Origin: Pseudomonadota bacterium
GTDB lineage: Bacteria; Pseudomonadota; Gammaproteobacteria; Burkholderiales; Burkholderiaceae_C
Assembly (NCBI GenBank): GCA_018241265.1
Contig: JAFEEF010000068.1
Span: forward strand, 100,441-164,440
DNA length: 64,000 bases
Direction: 5' to 3'
The position numbers and the translations under genes were made by a program. Each line of letters starts with the position of its first letter. Within the stretch, counting starts at the first letter, position 1. Below the pieces are notes generated by a model. That model was given only the letters and a program-made list of their open reading frames with translations. It ran no database searches and was not told where the DNA came from. Below are positions 17,919 through 27,034 of this stretch, piece by piece.

Positions 17919-19405
17919 CGACGCTGCTGCTGATCGCGATCGGGCTGCTGGCGGCACCGCCGACGCTCGCGGCCTGCCGCAGCCTGATCGTCATCCCGCT
18001 GCGCCTGTGGCTCGGGGCGGCGCGTCCGGCCGCGGCCGCCGCACCGCGCGACTGGCCGCCGGTCACGGTCCAGCTCGCGATCTACCGCGAATCGGTCGTG
18101 CTCGAACGGCTGCTCCGTTCGATCCTCGCGATCGACTATCCGCGCGACCGCATGCGCATCCAGATCGTCGACGACTCGGAGGCCGACGATGCCGAACGCA
18201 GCCGCGCGATCGTCGCGATGCTGGCGTCGCAGGGCGTGACCATCGACTACCTGCAGCGTCCGAAACGCGTCGGCTACAAGGCCGGCGCGCTGAACTTCGG
18301 CATGGCGCAGATCGACGATGAACTGATCGCCTTCTTCGACGCCGACTTCGAAGCCCGCCCCGACTTCCTGAAGACGCTCGTGCCGGCCTTCGACGATCCG
18401 TCGGTCGGCGGCATCCAGGCGCGCTGGGACTACATGAACGACACCGACCGGCCCGTCACGCAGATGCAGGCCGGCGTGTTCGACAAGATGTTCTCGTTCG
18501 AGATCGACGTGCGCAGCCGGCTCGGACGTCCGGCGCTGTTCCTGGGCTCGAACGGGATGTTCCGCCGCGCGGCGCTGAACGGCATCGGCGGCTGGAAGGA
18601 GCAGCCGTTCACGTCGGAGGACCTCGACGTCTCCTACCGCATCCACGTCGCGGGCTGGAAGCTGCTCTACGAGCCGCGGCCGCTCGGCCTGACGGAGCTG
18701 CCCGAGACCTACCTGCCGTACCTGCAGCAGCAGCGGCGCTGGGCCCGCGGCATGACGCGCGTGTTCCTCGACCACGTCGGCACCATGCTGACGACGCGCC
18801 GACAACGCCTGCTCGAATACCTCGAAGGCAGCCTGATCGTGTTCCAGGTCGGCATGCCGTTCGTCGCACTGCTGCCGCTCGTCATGCTCGCCTACGTCGG
18901 GCTCGGTCTGGAGCGCAACGCGGCCTGGGCCTGGGAGCAGGCGCTGCTGTTCATCGGCATCGTCACGCCGCCGGTGATGATCGAAGTCCTCGTCGCCCAG
19001 AAGGTGCACTACGCCGATTGGCGCTCGCGCGCGCGCCGTGTCCTGCAGGCCGCGCCGCTCGCGATGGGTCTCGCGGTCAGCATGCTGGCCGGCGTCTTCG
19101 AGACGCTCACCGCATCCCAGGGCGAGTTCGTGCGCACGCCCAAGCAGGGCCAGCTCGGCATCGTGCGCAACAGCGTCGGCTCCTGGCTGCGCGGCTTCCT
19201 GCCGGTGCTGGCGGCCCAATGGACACTGGCGGCGGCGTGCGCCATCACGGTCGCGCTCGCGGCATGGCGCGGCTACTGGGAGGTGCTGCCGCTGATGGTC
19301 TCGATGGGCAGCGGCTTCTTCATCTCGGCCGCGCATGCGTCCGCGGAGCTGCGCCGCAAATCACGTACTGCCGCTGCCGCGCAGGCCGCGGTGGCCAAGG
19401 CCTAG
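17912..19405 (+). CDS. Membrane glycosyltransferase family 2, cellulose-synthase-like
   Basis: 497 aa processive-type GT2. Membrane segment at residues 1-30, then the catalytic loop with VDDSEADD, FFDADFE (D143, D145), TSEDLDVSYR and QQQRRW (Q273-W277), the D,D,D,QxxRW signature. Four or five C-terminal transmembrane helices follow from residue 300. These enzymes polymerise or add sugars from nucleotide donors at the inner membrane. No BcsB/PilZ partner is present, so cellulose is unlikely. The placement after a GT75-like gene suggests glycosylation of the cluster product or a polysaccharide. Confidence 0.85.
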   Translation: MLTTLLLIAIGLLAAPPTLAACRSLIVIPLRLWLGAARPAAAAAPRDWPPVTVQLAIYRESVVLERLLRSILAIDYPRDRMRIQIVDDSEADDAERSRAIVAMLASQGVTIDYLQRPKRVGYKAGALNFGMAQIDDELIAFFDADFEARPDFLKTLVPAFDDPSVGGIQARWDYMNDTDRPVTQMQAGVFDKMFSFEIDVRSRLGRPALFLGSNGMFRRAALNGIGGWKEQPFTSEDLDVSYRIHVAGWKLLYEPRPLGLTELPETYLPYLQQQRRWARGMTRVFLDHVGTMLTTRRQRLLEYLEGSLIVFQVGMPFVALLPLVMLAYVGLGLERNAAWAWEQALLFIGIVTPPVMIEVLVAQKVHYADWRSRARRVLQAAPLAMGLAVSMLAGVFETLTASQGEFVRTPKQGQLGIVRNSVGSWLRGFLPVLAAQWTLAAACAITVALAAWRGYWEVLPLMVSMGSGFFISAAHASAELRRKSRTAAAAQAAVAKA

Positions 19406-19409
19406 CAGC

Positions 19410-21422
19410 ATGTGCGGCATCGCAGGCCAACTGGCGCTGCAGGCCGGCACGCGCGTCGCGGCGAGCGATGTCGTAGCGATGGCCGCTGCGCTCGCGCATC
19501 GCGGCCCCGACGGCTGGGGCCATCGGGTCTCGCCGGACGGCCGGGCGATGCTGGTGCACACGCGGCTGTCGATCGTCGACGTCGAGGGCGGCGGCCAACC
19601 GCTGGCCAACGAGGACGGCAGCGTCTGGGCGGTCTGCAACGGCGAGCTCTACGACCACGTCCGGATGCGCCGCGCGCTCGAGCGCCGCGGCCACCGCTTC
19701 CGCACGCGCTCGGACTCCGAGCTCGTCGTCCACCTGTACGAAGAGTACGGCGAGGACTTCGCGCGCCACTTGCGCGGCGAGTTCGCGATCGCGCTGCTCG
19801 ACGAGCGCGGCGGCCGCACGTACCTCGTGCGCGACCGCTTCGGCGTGAAGCCGCTGTTCGTCGCGATTGCCGGCGGCCGGCTCTGCTTCGCGTCCGAGAT
19901 GAAGGCGCTGTTCGCGGTGCCGGGCCTGCGTGCCGAGATCGACGCGACGCAGCTCTGGCACATGCTCGGAACGGTGGCGTCGCCGACCGCCACGCTGTTC
20001 CGCGGCGTGGAGCAGATCGAGCCGGGCAGCTGGTTGCGTGTCGACGCCGGCGGCATGCGCAAGCAGGTCTACTGGGACTACCTCGAGCAGCGTCGGGCGT
20101 CTGCCGCCGGCATGGCCGCGCTGTCGCGCGCCGATCGGGCCGAGCTGTTCCTGTCGAAGCTCGACGAATCGGTGCGCCTGCGGCTGCAGGCCGACGTCGA
20201 GGTCGGCAGCTACCTGTCCGGCGGGGTCGATTCGGCGAGCATCGCGACGCTGGCGGCGCGCGCCGGCGTCCGGCCGCTGCGCTGCTTCACGGTCGGCCTG
20301 CCGGGCGCGTTCGACGAGAGCGCGCCGGCCCGGCACATCGCCGACGCGCTGAACGTCGAGTGGCACGTGCGCGAGGTGTCGACCGCCGAGCTGACCGCGA
20401 ATTTCGAGCGCTCGCTGTGGCACAGCGAAGCGCCGACGCCGAATGCGCACGGCACCGCCAAGTTCCTGCTGTCCGAACTGGCGCAGCGCCACGTCAAGGT
20501 CGTGCTGACCGGCGAAGGGGCGGACGAATTGCTCGGCGGCTACGCCCACTTCCAGCACATCGCGTGGCTGGAGGGCAGCGCCGCCGGCGACGCCGACGCG
20601 AAGCTCGCGCTCGATCGCCTCCTTGCTTCCGGCGCGGCCGCGACCGGACTGGTGTTCTCCGATCGCTGGCTCGATCACGATGCGATCGTCGGCATGCTCG
20701 GCGCCTATCCGTACGCCGCGCTGCGCAATCGCTGGTACCGCGGCAAGGCGGCGGCGCTGCTGTCGCGGCCGCTGCGTGCCGCGTGCGCGGGCACCGACTC
20801 GATCGCGGCATTGGCCGGCGCGCTCGGCGGCGAGCGCCTGCGCGGCCTGACGCCGCTCGATGCGAGCGAATACCTCGGCATCAAGACCGACCTGGCCAAC
20901 TACATGCTCGGCAACCTCGGCGACCGCCAGGAGATGGCCCATTCGGTCGAAGGGCGCGTGCCGTACCTCGACCATGAATTCGCCGCGGTCGCGGGCGCCA
21001 TGCCGTGGGAGGAGAAGCTGCACGACGGCATCGACAAGCGCATCCTGCGCGAGGCGATGCAGCGCCGCGGCGGCCACGCGACCACGGCGCCGAAGAAGGT
21101 CTTCCTCGCACCGACGATCGACGGCTACGCGCCGTTCAAGGCCAGCGCGCTGACCGACCGCTACCTGAGCCACGCGGCGCTGCGCGATGCCGGCTACTTC
21201 GATCCGATGCGCATCGGCGCGCTGCGCACGTGGCGTTCGGCGATGCCGGTGCGGAGCCGGCTGCGCGCGTCCATCGACAACGTGTTGACCTTCGTGCTGT
21301 CGATCCAGGTGCTGCACGGCCTGTTCTGCGTGGACTTCGATGCCGCGCTGCGGCGCTTCCGTGCGCCGATGCCGCCGGCCGAGCCGCGTACCGATCCGAT
21401 GCCGGAGCGCGTGGCGGCATGA
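19410..21422 (+). CDS. Asparagine synthase (glutamine-hydrolysing) family amidotransferase
   Basis: 670 aa class-II glutamine amidotransferase. MCGIAG puts the nucleophilic Cys at position 2, which fixes the start at 19410. RGPDGWG and NGELYDH follow. The synthetase domain has YLSGGVDSASIATLAA (ATP pyrophosphatase loop) and GEGADELLGGY. Transfers glutamine ammonia to an adenylated carboxylate. Inside a biosynthetic run such a protein often amidates the product or a sugar acid; this is inference. Its TGA overlaps the next ATG (ATGA). Confidence 0.88.
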   Translation: MCGIAGQLALQAGTRVAASDVVAMAAALAHRGPDGWGHRVSPDGRAMLVHTRLSIVDVEGGGQPLANEDGSVWAVCNGELYDHVRMRRALERRGHRFRTRSDSELVVHLYEEYGEDFARHLRGEFAIALLDERGGRTYLVRDRFGVKPLFVAIAGGRLCFASEMKALFAVPGLRAEIDATQLWHMLGTVASPTATLFRGVEQIEPGSWLRVDAGGMRKQVYWDYLEQRRASAAGMAALSRADRAELFLSKLDESVRLRLQADVEVGSYLSGGVDSASIATLAARAGVRPLRCFTVGLPGAFDESAPARHIADALNVEWHVREVSTAELTANFERSLWHSEAPTPNAHGTAKFLLSELAQRHVKVVLTGEGADELLGGYAHFQHIAWLEGSAAGDADAKLALDRLLASGAAATGLVFSDRWLDHDAIVGMLGAYPYAALRNRWYRGKAAALLSRPLRAACAGTDSIAALAGALGGERLRGLTPLDASEYLGIKTDLANYMLGNLGDRQEMAHSVEGRVPYLDHEFAAVAGAMPWEEKLHDGIDKRILREAMQRRGGHATTAPKKVFLAPTIDGYAPFKASALTDRYLSHAALRDAGYFDPMRIGALRTWRSAMPVRSRLRASIDNVLTFVLSIQVLHGLFCVDFDAALRRFRAPMPPAEPRTDPMPERVAA

Positions 21423-22096
21423 AGCACGCGGACCTGCGAGGCGGGCAGACCGACGAGCGCTTCAGCGCCGACGGTGCGATGCGGCTCGCCGATGCGCGCG
21501 AGCGCTACTTCGCGGCCTACGGCTTCGATGCCGGCGGCTATCGCGCGCGCCACGTGCACCTGCGCGTGGCGGGCATGGCCCTCACGCTGCCGAACGTGCA
21601 GGCCCGCCAGGCCGCGCTGCCGTACCACGACGTGCACCACATCCTGACCGGCTATGCGCCGGCCACGAGCACCACGCCGATCGGCGATCCGGCGTGGCAC
21701 GGCGAGGCGGAGCTCGCGGCCTGGGAGTTCGGCGTGCAGCGCACCGCGCTCGGCCAGTGGGAGGTGTGGCTGGTCAATTCGTATGCGGTCGTGATCGGGC
21801 TGGCGCGCTGCCCGGGCAAGGTCGTGCGCGCCTACCTGCGCGGCTGCAGCAGCGACACGCTGTACGGCCAGCCGATCGATGCGGGGCGGCTCGATCATCA
21901 GCCGCTCGCACAACTGCGCTCGCAGCTCGGGCTGGACCGCGCGAGCGCGCCGGCGAGTCCGCTGCGGCTGCTCCGGCTCGGCGCACTGGCCACGCTCGCG
22001 CTGGCGACGGTCGGCGTCTTCACGCTCGGCGTCGTGCTGCCGCTGGCGGCCGTGCAGTCGCTGCGGGCCGCGTTCAGGAACGGGGTGCGATCGTGA
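21419..22096 (+). CDS. Coq4-like HDxxH protein
   Basis: 225 aa. ALPYHDVHHILTGY near residue 68 resembles the HDxxH metal motif of Coq4, a ubiquinone biosynthesis protein, and LGQWEVWLVNSYAV follows. The spacing to the next acidic ligand differs from Coq4, so the family call is tentative. A hydrophobic C-terminal helix (residues 190-212) suggests membrane attachment. Coupled on both sides by four-base overlaps (ATGA in front, GTGA behind), so it is an integral member of the operon. Function unknown; not clearly quinone-related here. Confidence 0.5.
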   Translation: MKHADLRGGQTDERFSADGAMRLADARERYFAAYGFDAGGYRARHVHLRVAGMALTLPNVQARQAALPYHDVHHILTGYAPATSTTPIGDPAWHGEAELAAWEFGVQRTALGQWEVWLVNSYAVVIGLARCPGKVVRAYLRGCSSDTLYGQPIDAGRLDHQPLAQLRSQLGLDRASAPASPLRLLRLGALATLALATVGVFTLGVVLPLAAVQSLRAAFRNGVRS

Positions 22097-23805
22097 GCGC
22101 GGCAGCGAAGATGATCGATCGCGATGCGCCTGGCTTCGCGTCGAACCTCGACGCGCTGCTCGGCGATCCGGCCGACGCGTCCCATCCTTGCGGCTGGGCG
22201 CAAGTGCTGGGGCGGGACGAGCGCGACGAGTACCCGGCGGCCGCGCTCGCCCTGCTGCACGACCATGCGCTGCACGAGCAGGGCATCCCGTCCGGCGAAG
22301 GCGGCGCCATGCGCGACCTCGCCGGACCGATGGCGCTGTTGCGCCGGCTCTCGCGCCGGGACATGACGCTCGCGCTGTCGTTCGCCGCACCGCTCTTCAC
22401 CGCGCTGCCGGTCTGGATCGCCGGCAGCGCCGAGCAGCGCACCTGGATGCTGCGTGCGCTGCGCGATGGCCAGCGGGCGGCGTTCTGCATCAGCGAACGC
22501 GACCACGGCAGCGACCTCCTCGCCAACGAGACGGTGCTGCGCACGCAACCCGGCGGCTATGCGCTGAGCGGCGAGAAGTGGCCGATCAACGGCGTCGATA
22601 GCGCGCGTCTGCTGGTCGTGCTGACCGGTGTCGACGGCATCGGCCATCCGGGACGCTCGGCGCTGATCCTGCTCGACAAGCAGGCCCTGCCGGCGCGCAC
22701 CTGGCACACGCTGCCGGCCGAGCGCACGGTGGGCGTGCGCGGCCTCGATCTCGCCGGCATCGTCTTCGACGGTTGCCGCGTGCCGCCCGACTGCGTGATC
22801 GGCGGCGTCGGCGACGGGCTGTCCGTCGCACTGTCCGCGCTGCACGTCTCGCGCACCCTGTGCGCCGGACTCTCGCTCGGCGCCGTCGACACCGCGCTGC
22901 GCACGACCTTCGCATTCGTGTCCGAGCGCGCGCTCTACGGCCACCCGATGCTGCAGATGCCGCACGTGCGGCAGCGTCTGGTCGAGGCGGTGCTCGACAT
23001 CCAGGCGTGCGAATGCCTGTCGCTCGTCGCCGCGCGCGTGCTGCAGGCCGATCCGAGCCAGGCCGCGCTCTGGTCCGCGACCTTGAAGGTCGTGGTGCCG
23101 ACGACGGTCGATGCCGTGATCCGCTCGCTGGCCGAGCTCTACGGCGCGCGCCACTACCTGCGCGGACCCGGCGACGGCAACGGCGTGTTCCAGAAGGCGA
23201 TGCGCGATGCCGCGCTCGTGCCCTTCTTCGACGGCAATGTCGCGACCAACCTCGGCACGGTCGCGCAGTGCCTGGGTGCGACGAGGGGCGCGGGCGATGC
23301 CGTCCCGGCGTCCTGGTTCGATCTCGACCGGCCGCTGCCGCCGCTCGACCTGCGCCGGATGCGCGGCGGCGGCATCGCCGGGAACCGGCTCGCGGCCGCG
23401 CTCGCCGAGCCGCTGCCGCCGGCGCATGCGCGCGGCAGCGAGATCGTCGACCGGCACTGGCAGCGGCTGCATGGGCGCTGGCGCGAGCTCACCGCCGGAC
23501 TCGCACGCAGGCGTCGCGCGCTCGGTCCGCGCTGGGCGCGCTCGCAGAGCCAGCTCGACGGCGCGCGTCACTACTGCAGGCTGCACACCGAAGCGGCCTG
23601 CCTGCTGTCGTGGCACGCCGGCGCGGCGCGGCTCGTCCCCCCGGCGCGCGATCCGCGCTGGCTCGAGCGGCTGCTCGCGCGCTGCGGCGACGCGGCCGGC
23701 GACGCCGCCGACACAGCGGACGAAGTCCTCGCCGACGACTGCCTCGCGCTGCTGCGCGCTCGCGCTGCCGGCACGTCCGCCAGCCTGTGGCTGGAGCACG
23801 GCTGA
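22093..23805 (+). CDS. Acyl-CoA dehydrogenase-like flavoprotein
   Basis: 570 aa. Recognisable ACAD core: FCISERDHGSDLLAN (flavin contact), GYALSGEKWPINGVDSAR, a FAFVSERALYGHP helix and GARHYLRGPGDGNG. The usual catalytic EG near the C-terminal part of the core is FFDGN here, with D380 in place of Glu. About 150 extra residues extend past the core. Likely oxidises an acyl-S-carrier; the free ACP encoded next is the natural partner. The GTG start at 22093 overlaps the previous stop (GTGA); an ATG at 22111 is an alternative. Confidence 0.8.
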   Translation: MSAAAKMIDRDAPGFASNLDALLGDPADASHPCGWAQVLGRDERDEYPAAALALLHDHALHEQGIPSGEGGAMRDLAGPMALLRRLSRRDMTLALSFAAPLFTALPVWIAGSAEQRTWMLRALRDGQRAAFCISERDHGSDLLANETVLRTQPGGYALSGEKWPINGVDSARLLVVLTGVDGIGHPGRSALILLDKQALPARTWHTLPAERTVGVRGLDLAGIVFDGCRVPPDCVIGGVGDGLSVALSALHVSRTLCAGLSLGAVDTALRTTFAFVSERALYGHPMLQMPHVRQRLVEAVLDIQACECLSLVAARVLQADPSQAALWSATLKVVVPTTVDAVIRSLAELYGARHYLRGPGDGNGVFQKAMRDAALVPFFDGNVATNLGTVAQCLGATRGAGDAVPASWFDLDRPLPPLDLRRMRGGGIAGNRLAAALAEPLPPAHARGSEIVDRHWQRLHGRWRELTAGLARRRRALGPRWARSQSQLDGARHYCRLHTEAACLLSWHAGAARLVPPARDPRWLERLLARCGDAAGDAADTADEVLADDCLALLRARAAGTSASLWLEHG

Positions 23806-23841
23806 CGACACGACCTCTCTTCGATGACGCAGGAAGCCCCC

Positions 23842-24111
23842 ATGACACAGACCGCCGCGACCGACCAGGACATCAGCGCATGGATCGTCGAGCGTCTCGC
23901 GCAGATCCTCGGCGCGCGGCCGGGCGAGATCGGCGTGCACGACGAGATCGCCCACTACGGGCTGCAGTCGGTGGAGGCGATGTCGCTGATGAGCGAACTC
24001 AGCGACCGCCTCGGCCTGTCGCTGTCGCCCACGTTGTGGTGGGACTGCCGCACCATCGCCCAGCTCGTCGAGCGCATCCGGTCGGCCGACGGAGGCACGC
24101 TCGCGACATGA
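23842..24111 (+). CDS. Free-standing acyl carrier protein
   Basis: 89 aa. The phosphopantetheine site is YGLQSVEAM with Ser43, a Gly-Leu-Gln-Ser variant of the usual GxDS. Four short helices typical of ACP. Start 23842 is chosen over 23824 because AGGAAG sits just upstream of it. Its TGA overlaps the next ATG (ATGA). Probably charged by the FAAL at 25250 and used by the neighbouring dehydrogenase and reductase, or delivered to the PKS. Confidence 0.88.
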   Translation: MTQTAATDQDISAWIVERLAQILGARPGEIGVHDEIAHYGLQSVEAMSLMSELSDRLGLSLSPTLWWDCRTIAQLVERIRSADGGTLAT

Positions 24112-25253
24112 TCACGACCGAAGCCTGGGTGCTGCCGCGCGGGCCGGGCGACGGAACGCCGGGCGAATTGCGCCTGGAACGCATCTCCTTCGAGGAGCCG
24201 TCGGACGACGAAGTGCTCGTCGAGCCGCTGTACGGCTGCTGGGAAGGCAACATGACGCATGCGCTCGAGCGCAGCCCGGTGGACGTCTGCCGGCAGCGCG
24301 GCGAGGCCGGCATCGTGCTCGGCAATGCCGGCGTGGTCCGCATCCTGCACGCGGGGCGGTCGGTGCGCGGACTGCGCGAGGGCGACCTGTGCGGCCTCGC
24401 GAGCGGCGTCGACTGGGATCCGGCCGGCTATCCGAAGACCATCCTCGGCTACGACGCGCCCGGCACGTCGGGCGTGCTGGCCAAGCGTCTGAAGCTGCGG
24501 CCGGAGCAGCTCTTCCTGCTGCCCCCGGCGACCCGGCACAGCCTGCCGCAATGGGCCGCCTTCACGATCCGCTACGTGACCGCATGGGACAACTGGCAGG
24601 TCGCCCATGGCGCCTGGCAACTGCAGATGAAGCACATGGCGCAGAGGCCGGTGCACGTGTGGAGCTGGGGCGGCGGCGTCGGACTGGGCGAGCTGCTGCT
24701 GGCGCGCGAGGCCGGCCTGCAGGCGACGATGATCTGCGGCTCCGATCGGCGCATCGCGCTGTGCGAGCGCCTCGGACTGCAGACGCTGGACCGGCGCCGC
24801 TACGACGGCCTCGCCTACGACGACGCGCGCTTCGCCGGCGACCTCGCCTACCGCCGCCGCTACATGCAGGCCGAGCTGGCCTTCCTGGACGACGTGCGCC
24901 AGCGCACCGACGGCGCCGGCGTCTCGATCTTCATCGACAACATCGGCGCGTCGGTCTACCGCGCGACGCTGAACGCGCTGGCGCGCCAGGGCGTCATCGC
25001 GACGAGCGGCTGGAAGACCGGCCTGCAGCTCGCGGTCAACCGCGGGCGCGAATGCATCGCCCGCCACATCCACGTCTACACCCACGGCTCGCGCAACTCG
25101 CTGGAGGCGAGCGTCCATGCCGAGCGGGCCGGATGGCTGCCGCCGCTGGACGAACCGGCTTGGCCGTGGGACCGCATCCCCGAGCTCGCCGCGCGCTACG
25201 GCCGCGGCGAGGTCGACACCTACTTCCCGGTCTTCGAGGTGAATCCGCCATGA
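24108..25253 (+). CDS. Medium-chain dehydrogenase/reductase, enoyl-reductase-like
   Basis: 381 aa MDR-superfamily oxidoreductase. GroES-like N-terminal domain (VEPLYGCWEGNMTHAL), Rossmann motif WSWGGGVGLGELLLAREAG near residue 188, and IDNIGASVYRATLNALARQG. No structural Cys-rich zinc lobe is visible, which favours a quinone-reductase/enoyl-reductase type over a classical zinc alcohol dehydrogenase. The PKS module has no ER domain, so this protein could act in trans on an ACP-bound enoyl. ATGA-coupled to both neighbours. Confidence 0.75.
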   Translation: MITTEAWVLPRGPGDGTPGELRLERISFEEPSDDEVLVEPLYGCWEGNMTHALERSPVDVCRQRGEAGIVLGNAGVVRILHAGRSVRGLREGDLCGLASGVDWDPAGYPKTILGYDAPGTSGVLAKRLKLRPEQLFLLPPATRHSLPQWAAFTIRYVTAWDNWQVAHGAWQLQMKHMAQRPVHVWSWGGGVGLGELLLAREAGLQATMICGSDRRIALCERLGLQTLDRRRYDGLAYDDARFAGDLAYRRRYMQAELAFLDDVRQRTDGAGVSIFIDNIGASVYRATLNALARQGVIATSGWKTGLQLAVNRGRECIARHIHVYTHGSRNSLEASVHAERAGWLPPLDEPAWPWDRIPELAARYGRGEVDTYFPVFEVNPP

Positions 25254-27034
25254 GCGATGGCGCCCCAACGCTCGCCGGAACGCTCGTCGAGCTGCTGCAG
25301 GCGCGCGCCGCGGAAGCGCCCGGCACGCTGCTCTATCGCCATCTGGCGCGCGACGGCAGCGTGCTGCAGACCCTCACGCGCGGCCAGCTCGCACGGCAGT
25401 CGATCGACGTCGCCGCGACGCTGGCGCCGCTCGCCCCGCCGGGCTCGCGTGCCGTGCTGCTCTTTCCGGGCAGCTTCGGCTTCGCGCCGGCCTTCTTCGG
25501 TTGCCAGCAGGCGGGCGTGATCGCCGTGCCGGCCTGCCCGCCGCTGTGGGGCCGCGAGGACAGCGAGGCGCACCGCAAGCTGTGGGCGATCGTCCGCGAA
25601 GTGGCGCCGCGCGCGGTGCTGTCGCTGTCGACCTTGCCCACCGGCGTGCGCGACGGGCTGAAGGCCGGCTGCGAGCAGGCCGGCATCGCCTGGATCGACG
25701 TCGACCGGATCGAGCCCGGCTGCGGCGACGGCTACGACGCGCGCCTGCCGGCCCCGCACGATCTCGCCTACCTGCAGTTCACGTCGGGATCGACCACCGA
25801 CCCCAAGGGCGTGCTGATCAGCCATGCCAACGTGCTGAGCAACCTCGCCTGCATCCGCGACGGCGCGCAGGTCGACGCGCAGAGCAGCGTCGCGAGCTGG
25901 CTGCCGTGCTACCACGACATGGGGCTGGTGACCTCGCTGCTGTCGCCGCTGTACGACGGCTTCGCGGCGACCTTGATGTCGCCGATCGACTTCCTGCAAT
26001 CGCCGCTGACCTGGCTGAGCGCGATCTCGCGCTACCGCGTGACCCATGCGGGCGGCCCGAACTTCGCGTTCGACCTGTGCGCGCAGGCCGTCAAGGGCAA
26101 GACGCCGGACCTCGACCTGAGCGCATGGCGGGTCGCCTTCAACGGCTCCGAGCCGGTGCGCTACGCGACGCTGCAGCGCTTCGCCGCCGCGTTCGAGCCG
26201 TATGGCTTCGACCCGCGCAGCTTCGTCGCCTGCTACGGCCTGGCGGAGGCCACGCTGGGCGTCTGCTACGACCGGGCGCGACGCGGACCGCGCCTCGGAT
26301 GGCTGACGCCGCGCCGCGACGAAGCGATGGCATCGCCGGCCCTGACCACCATCGAACCGGCCGTGCCCGACGGACCCGCGGTGGTCTGCAACGGCGTACC
26401 GGGCGCCGGCCAGACCGTCGCCATTGCCGACCCCGCGACCGGCGAGCCCTGCCCGGAAGGCGTGGAAGGCGAGATCTGGATCACCGGCGGCAGCGTCGGG
26501 CTCGGCTACTGGCAACGCCCGGACGAGACCGAGCGCACGTTCGGCGCGCAACTGCCCGGCGACCCGCGGCGCTACCTGCGCACCGGCGACCTCGGCTGCC
26601 TGCACGGCGGCGAGCTCTACGTCACCGGGCGCCTCAAGGACCTGATGATCATCGCCGGCCGCAACGTCCATCCTGCCGACGTCGAGGCCACCCTCGAAGG
26701 CGCCCATCCCGGCCTGCGCCCGCAAGGCAGCGCCGTGTTCACCGAGACGGTCGACGGCGAGCCGCGCATGGTCGTCGTCGCCGAAGCCGCGATGCCGTAT
26801 GCAGGCGACGAGCACCACGGCGCGATGACGACCGCGATCCGGCATGCGATCGCGTCACGCCACGACCTGCGGCCCTGGGCGGTCGTGCTGGTCGGGAACG
26901 GCTCGGTGCCGCGCACGAGCAGCGGCAAGGTGCGCCGCCAGCGTTGCCGCGCCGACCTCGCGGACGGCCGGCTCCCCGTGCTCAACGCCGCGGAGCTGCC
27001 GCGGTTCGCGGCAGACCCGCGAGATACGCCATGA
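25250..27034 (+). CDS. Fatty acyl-AMP ligase (FAAL), stand-alone
   Basis: 594 aa. Activates a fatty acid as acyl-AMP for transfer to an ACP rather than to CoA. FAAL hallmarks: LQFTSGSTTDPKGVLISH, SWLPCYHDMGL, HAGGPNFAFDLC, YGLAEATLG and RTGDL. The C-terminal catalytic Lys motif PRTSSGKVRRQ is intact. Most similar in layout to the FAAL domain of the next gene but clearly different in sequence. Overlaps both neighbours by four bases. Likely partner is the free ACP at 23842. Confidence 0.9.
   Translation: MSDGAPTLAGTLVELLQARAAEAPGTLLYRHLARDGSVLQTLTRGQLARQSIDVAATLAPLAPPGSRAVLLFPGSFGFAPAFFGCQQAGVIAVPACPPLWGREDSEAHRKLWAIVREVAPRAVLSLSTLPTGVRDGLKAGCEQAGIAWIDVDRIEPGCGDGYDARLPAPHDLAYLQFTSGSTTDPKGVLISHANVLSNLACIRDGAQVDAQSSVASWLPCYHDMGLVTSLLSPLYDGFAATLMSPIDFLQSPLTWLSAISRYRVTHAGGPNFAFDLCAQAVKGKTPDLDLSAWRVAFNGSEPVRYATLQRFAAAFEPYGFDPRSFVACYGLAEATLGVCYDRARRGPRLGWLTPRRDEAMASPALTTIEPAVPDGPAVVCNGVPGAGQTVAIADPATGEPCPEGVEGEIWITGGSVGLGYWQRPDETERTFGAQLPGDPRRYLRTGDLGCLHGGELYVTGRLKDLMIIAGRNVHPADVEATLEGAHPGLRPQGSAVFTETVDGEPRMVVVAEAAMPYAGDEHHGAMTTAIRHAIASRHDLRPWAVVLVGNGSVPRTSSGKVRRQRCRADLADGRLPVLNAAELPRFAADPRDTP

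Noticed and set aside
17912..19405. Cellulose synthase catalytic subunit BcsA
   Set aside because: The D,D,D,QxxRW motifs fit GT2 in general, but there is no PilZ domain and no bcsB/bcsC nearby.
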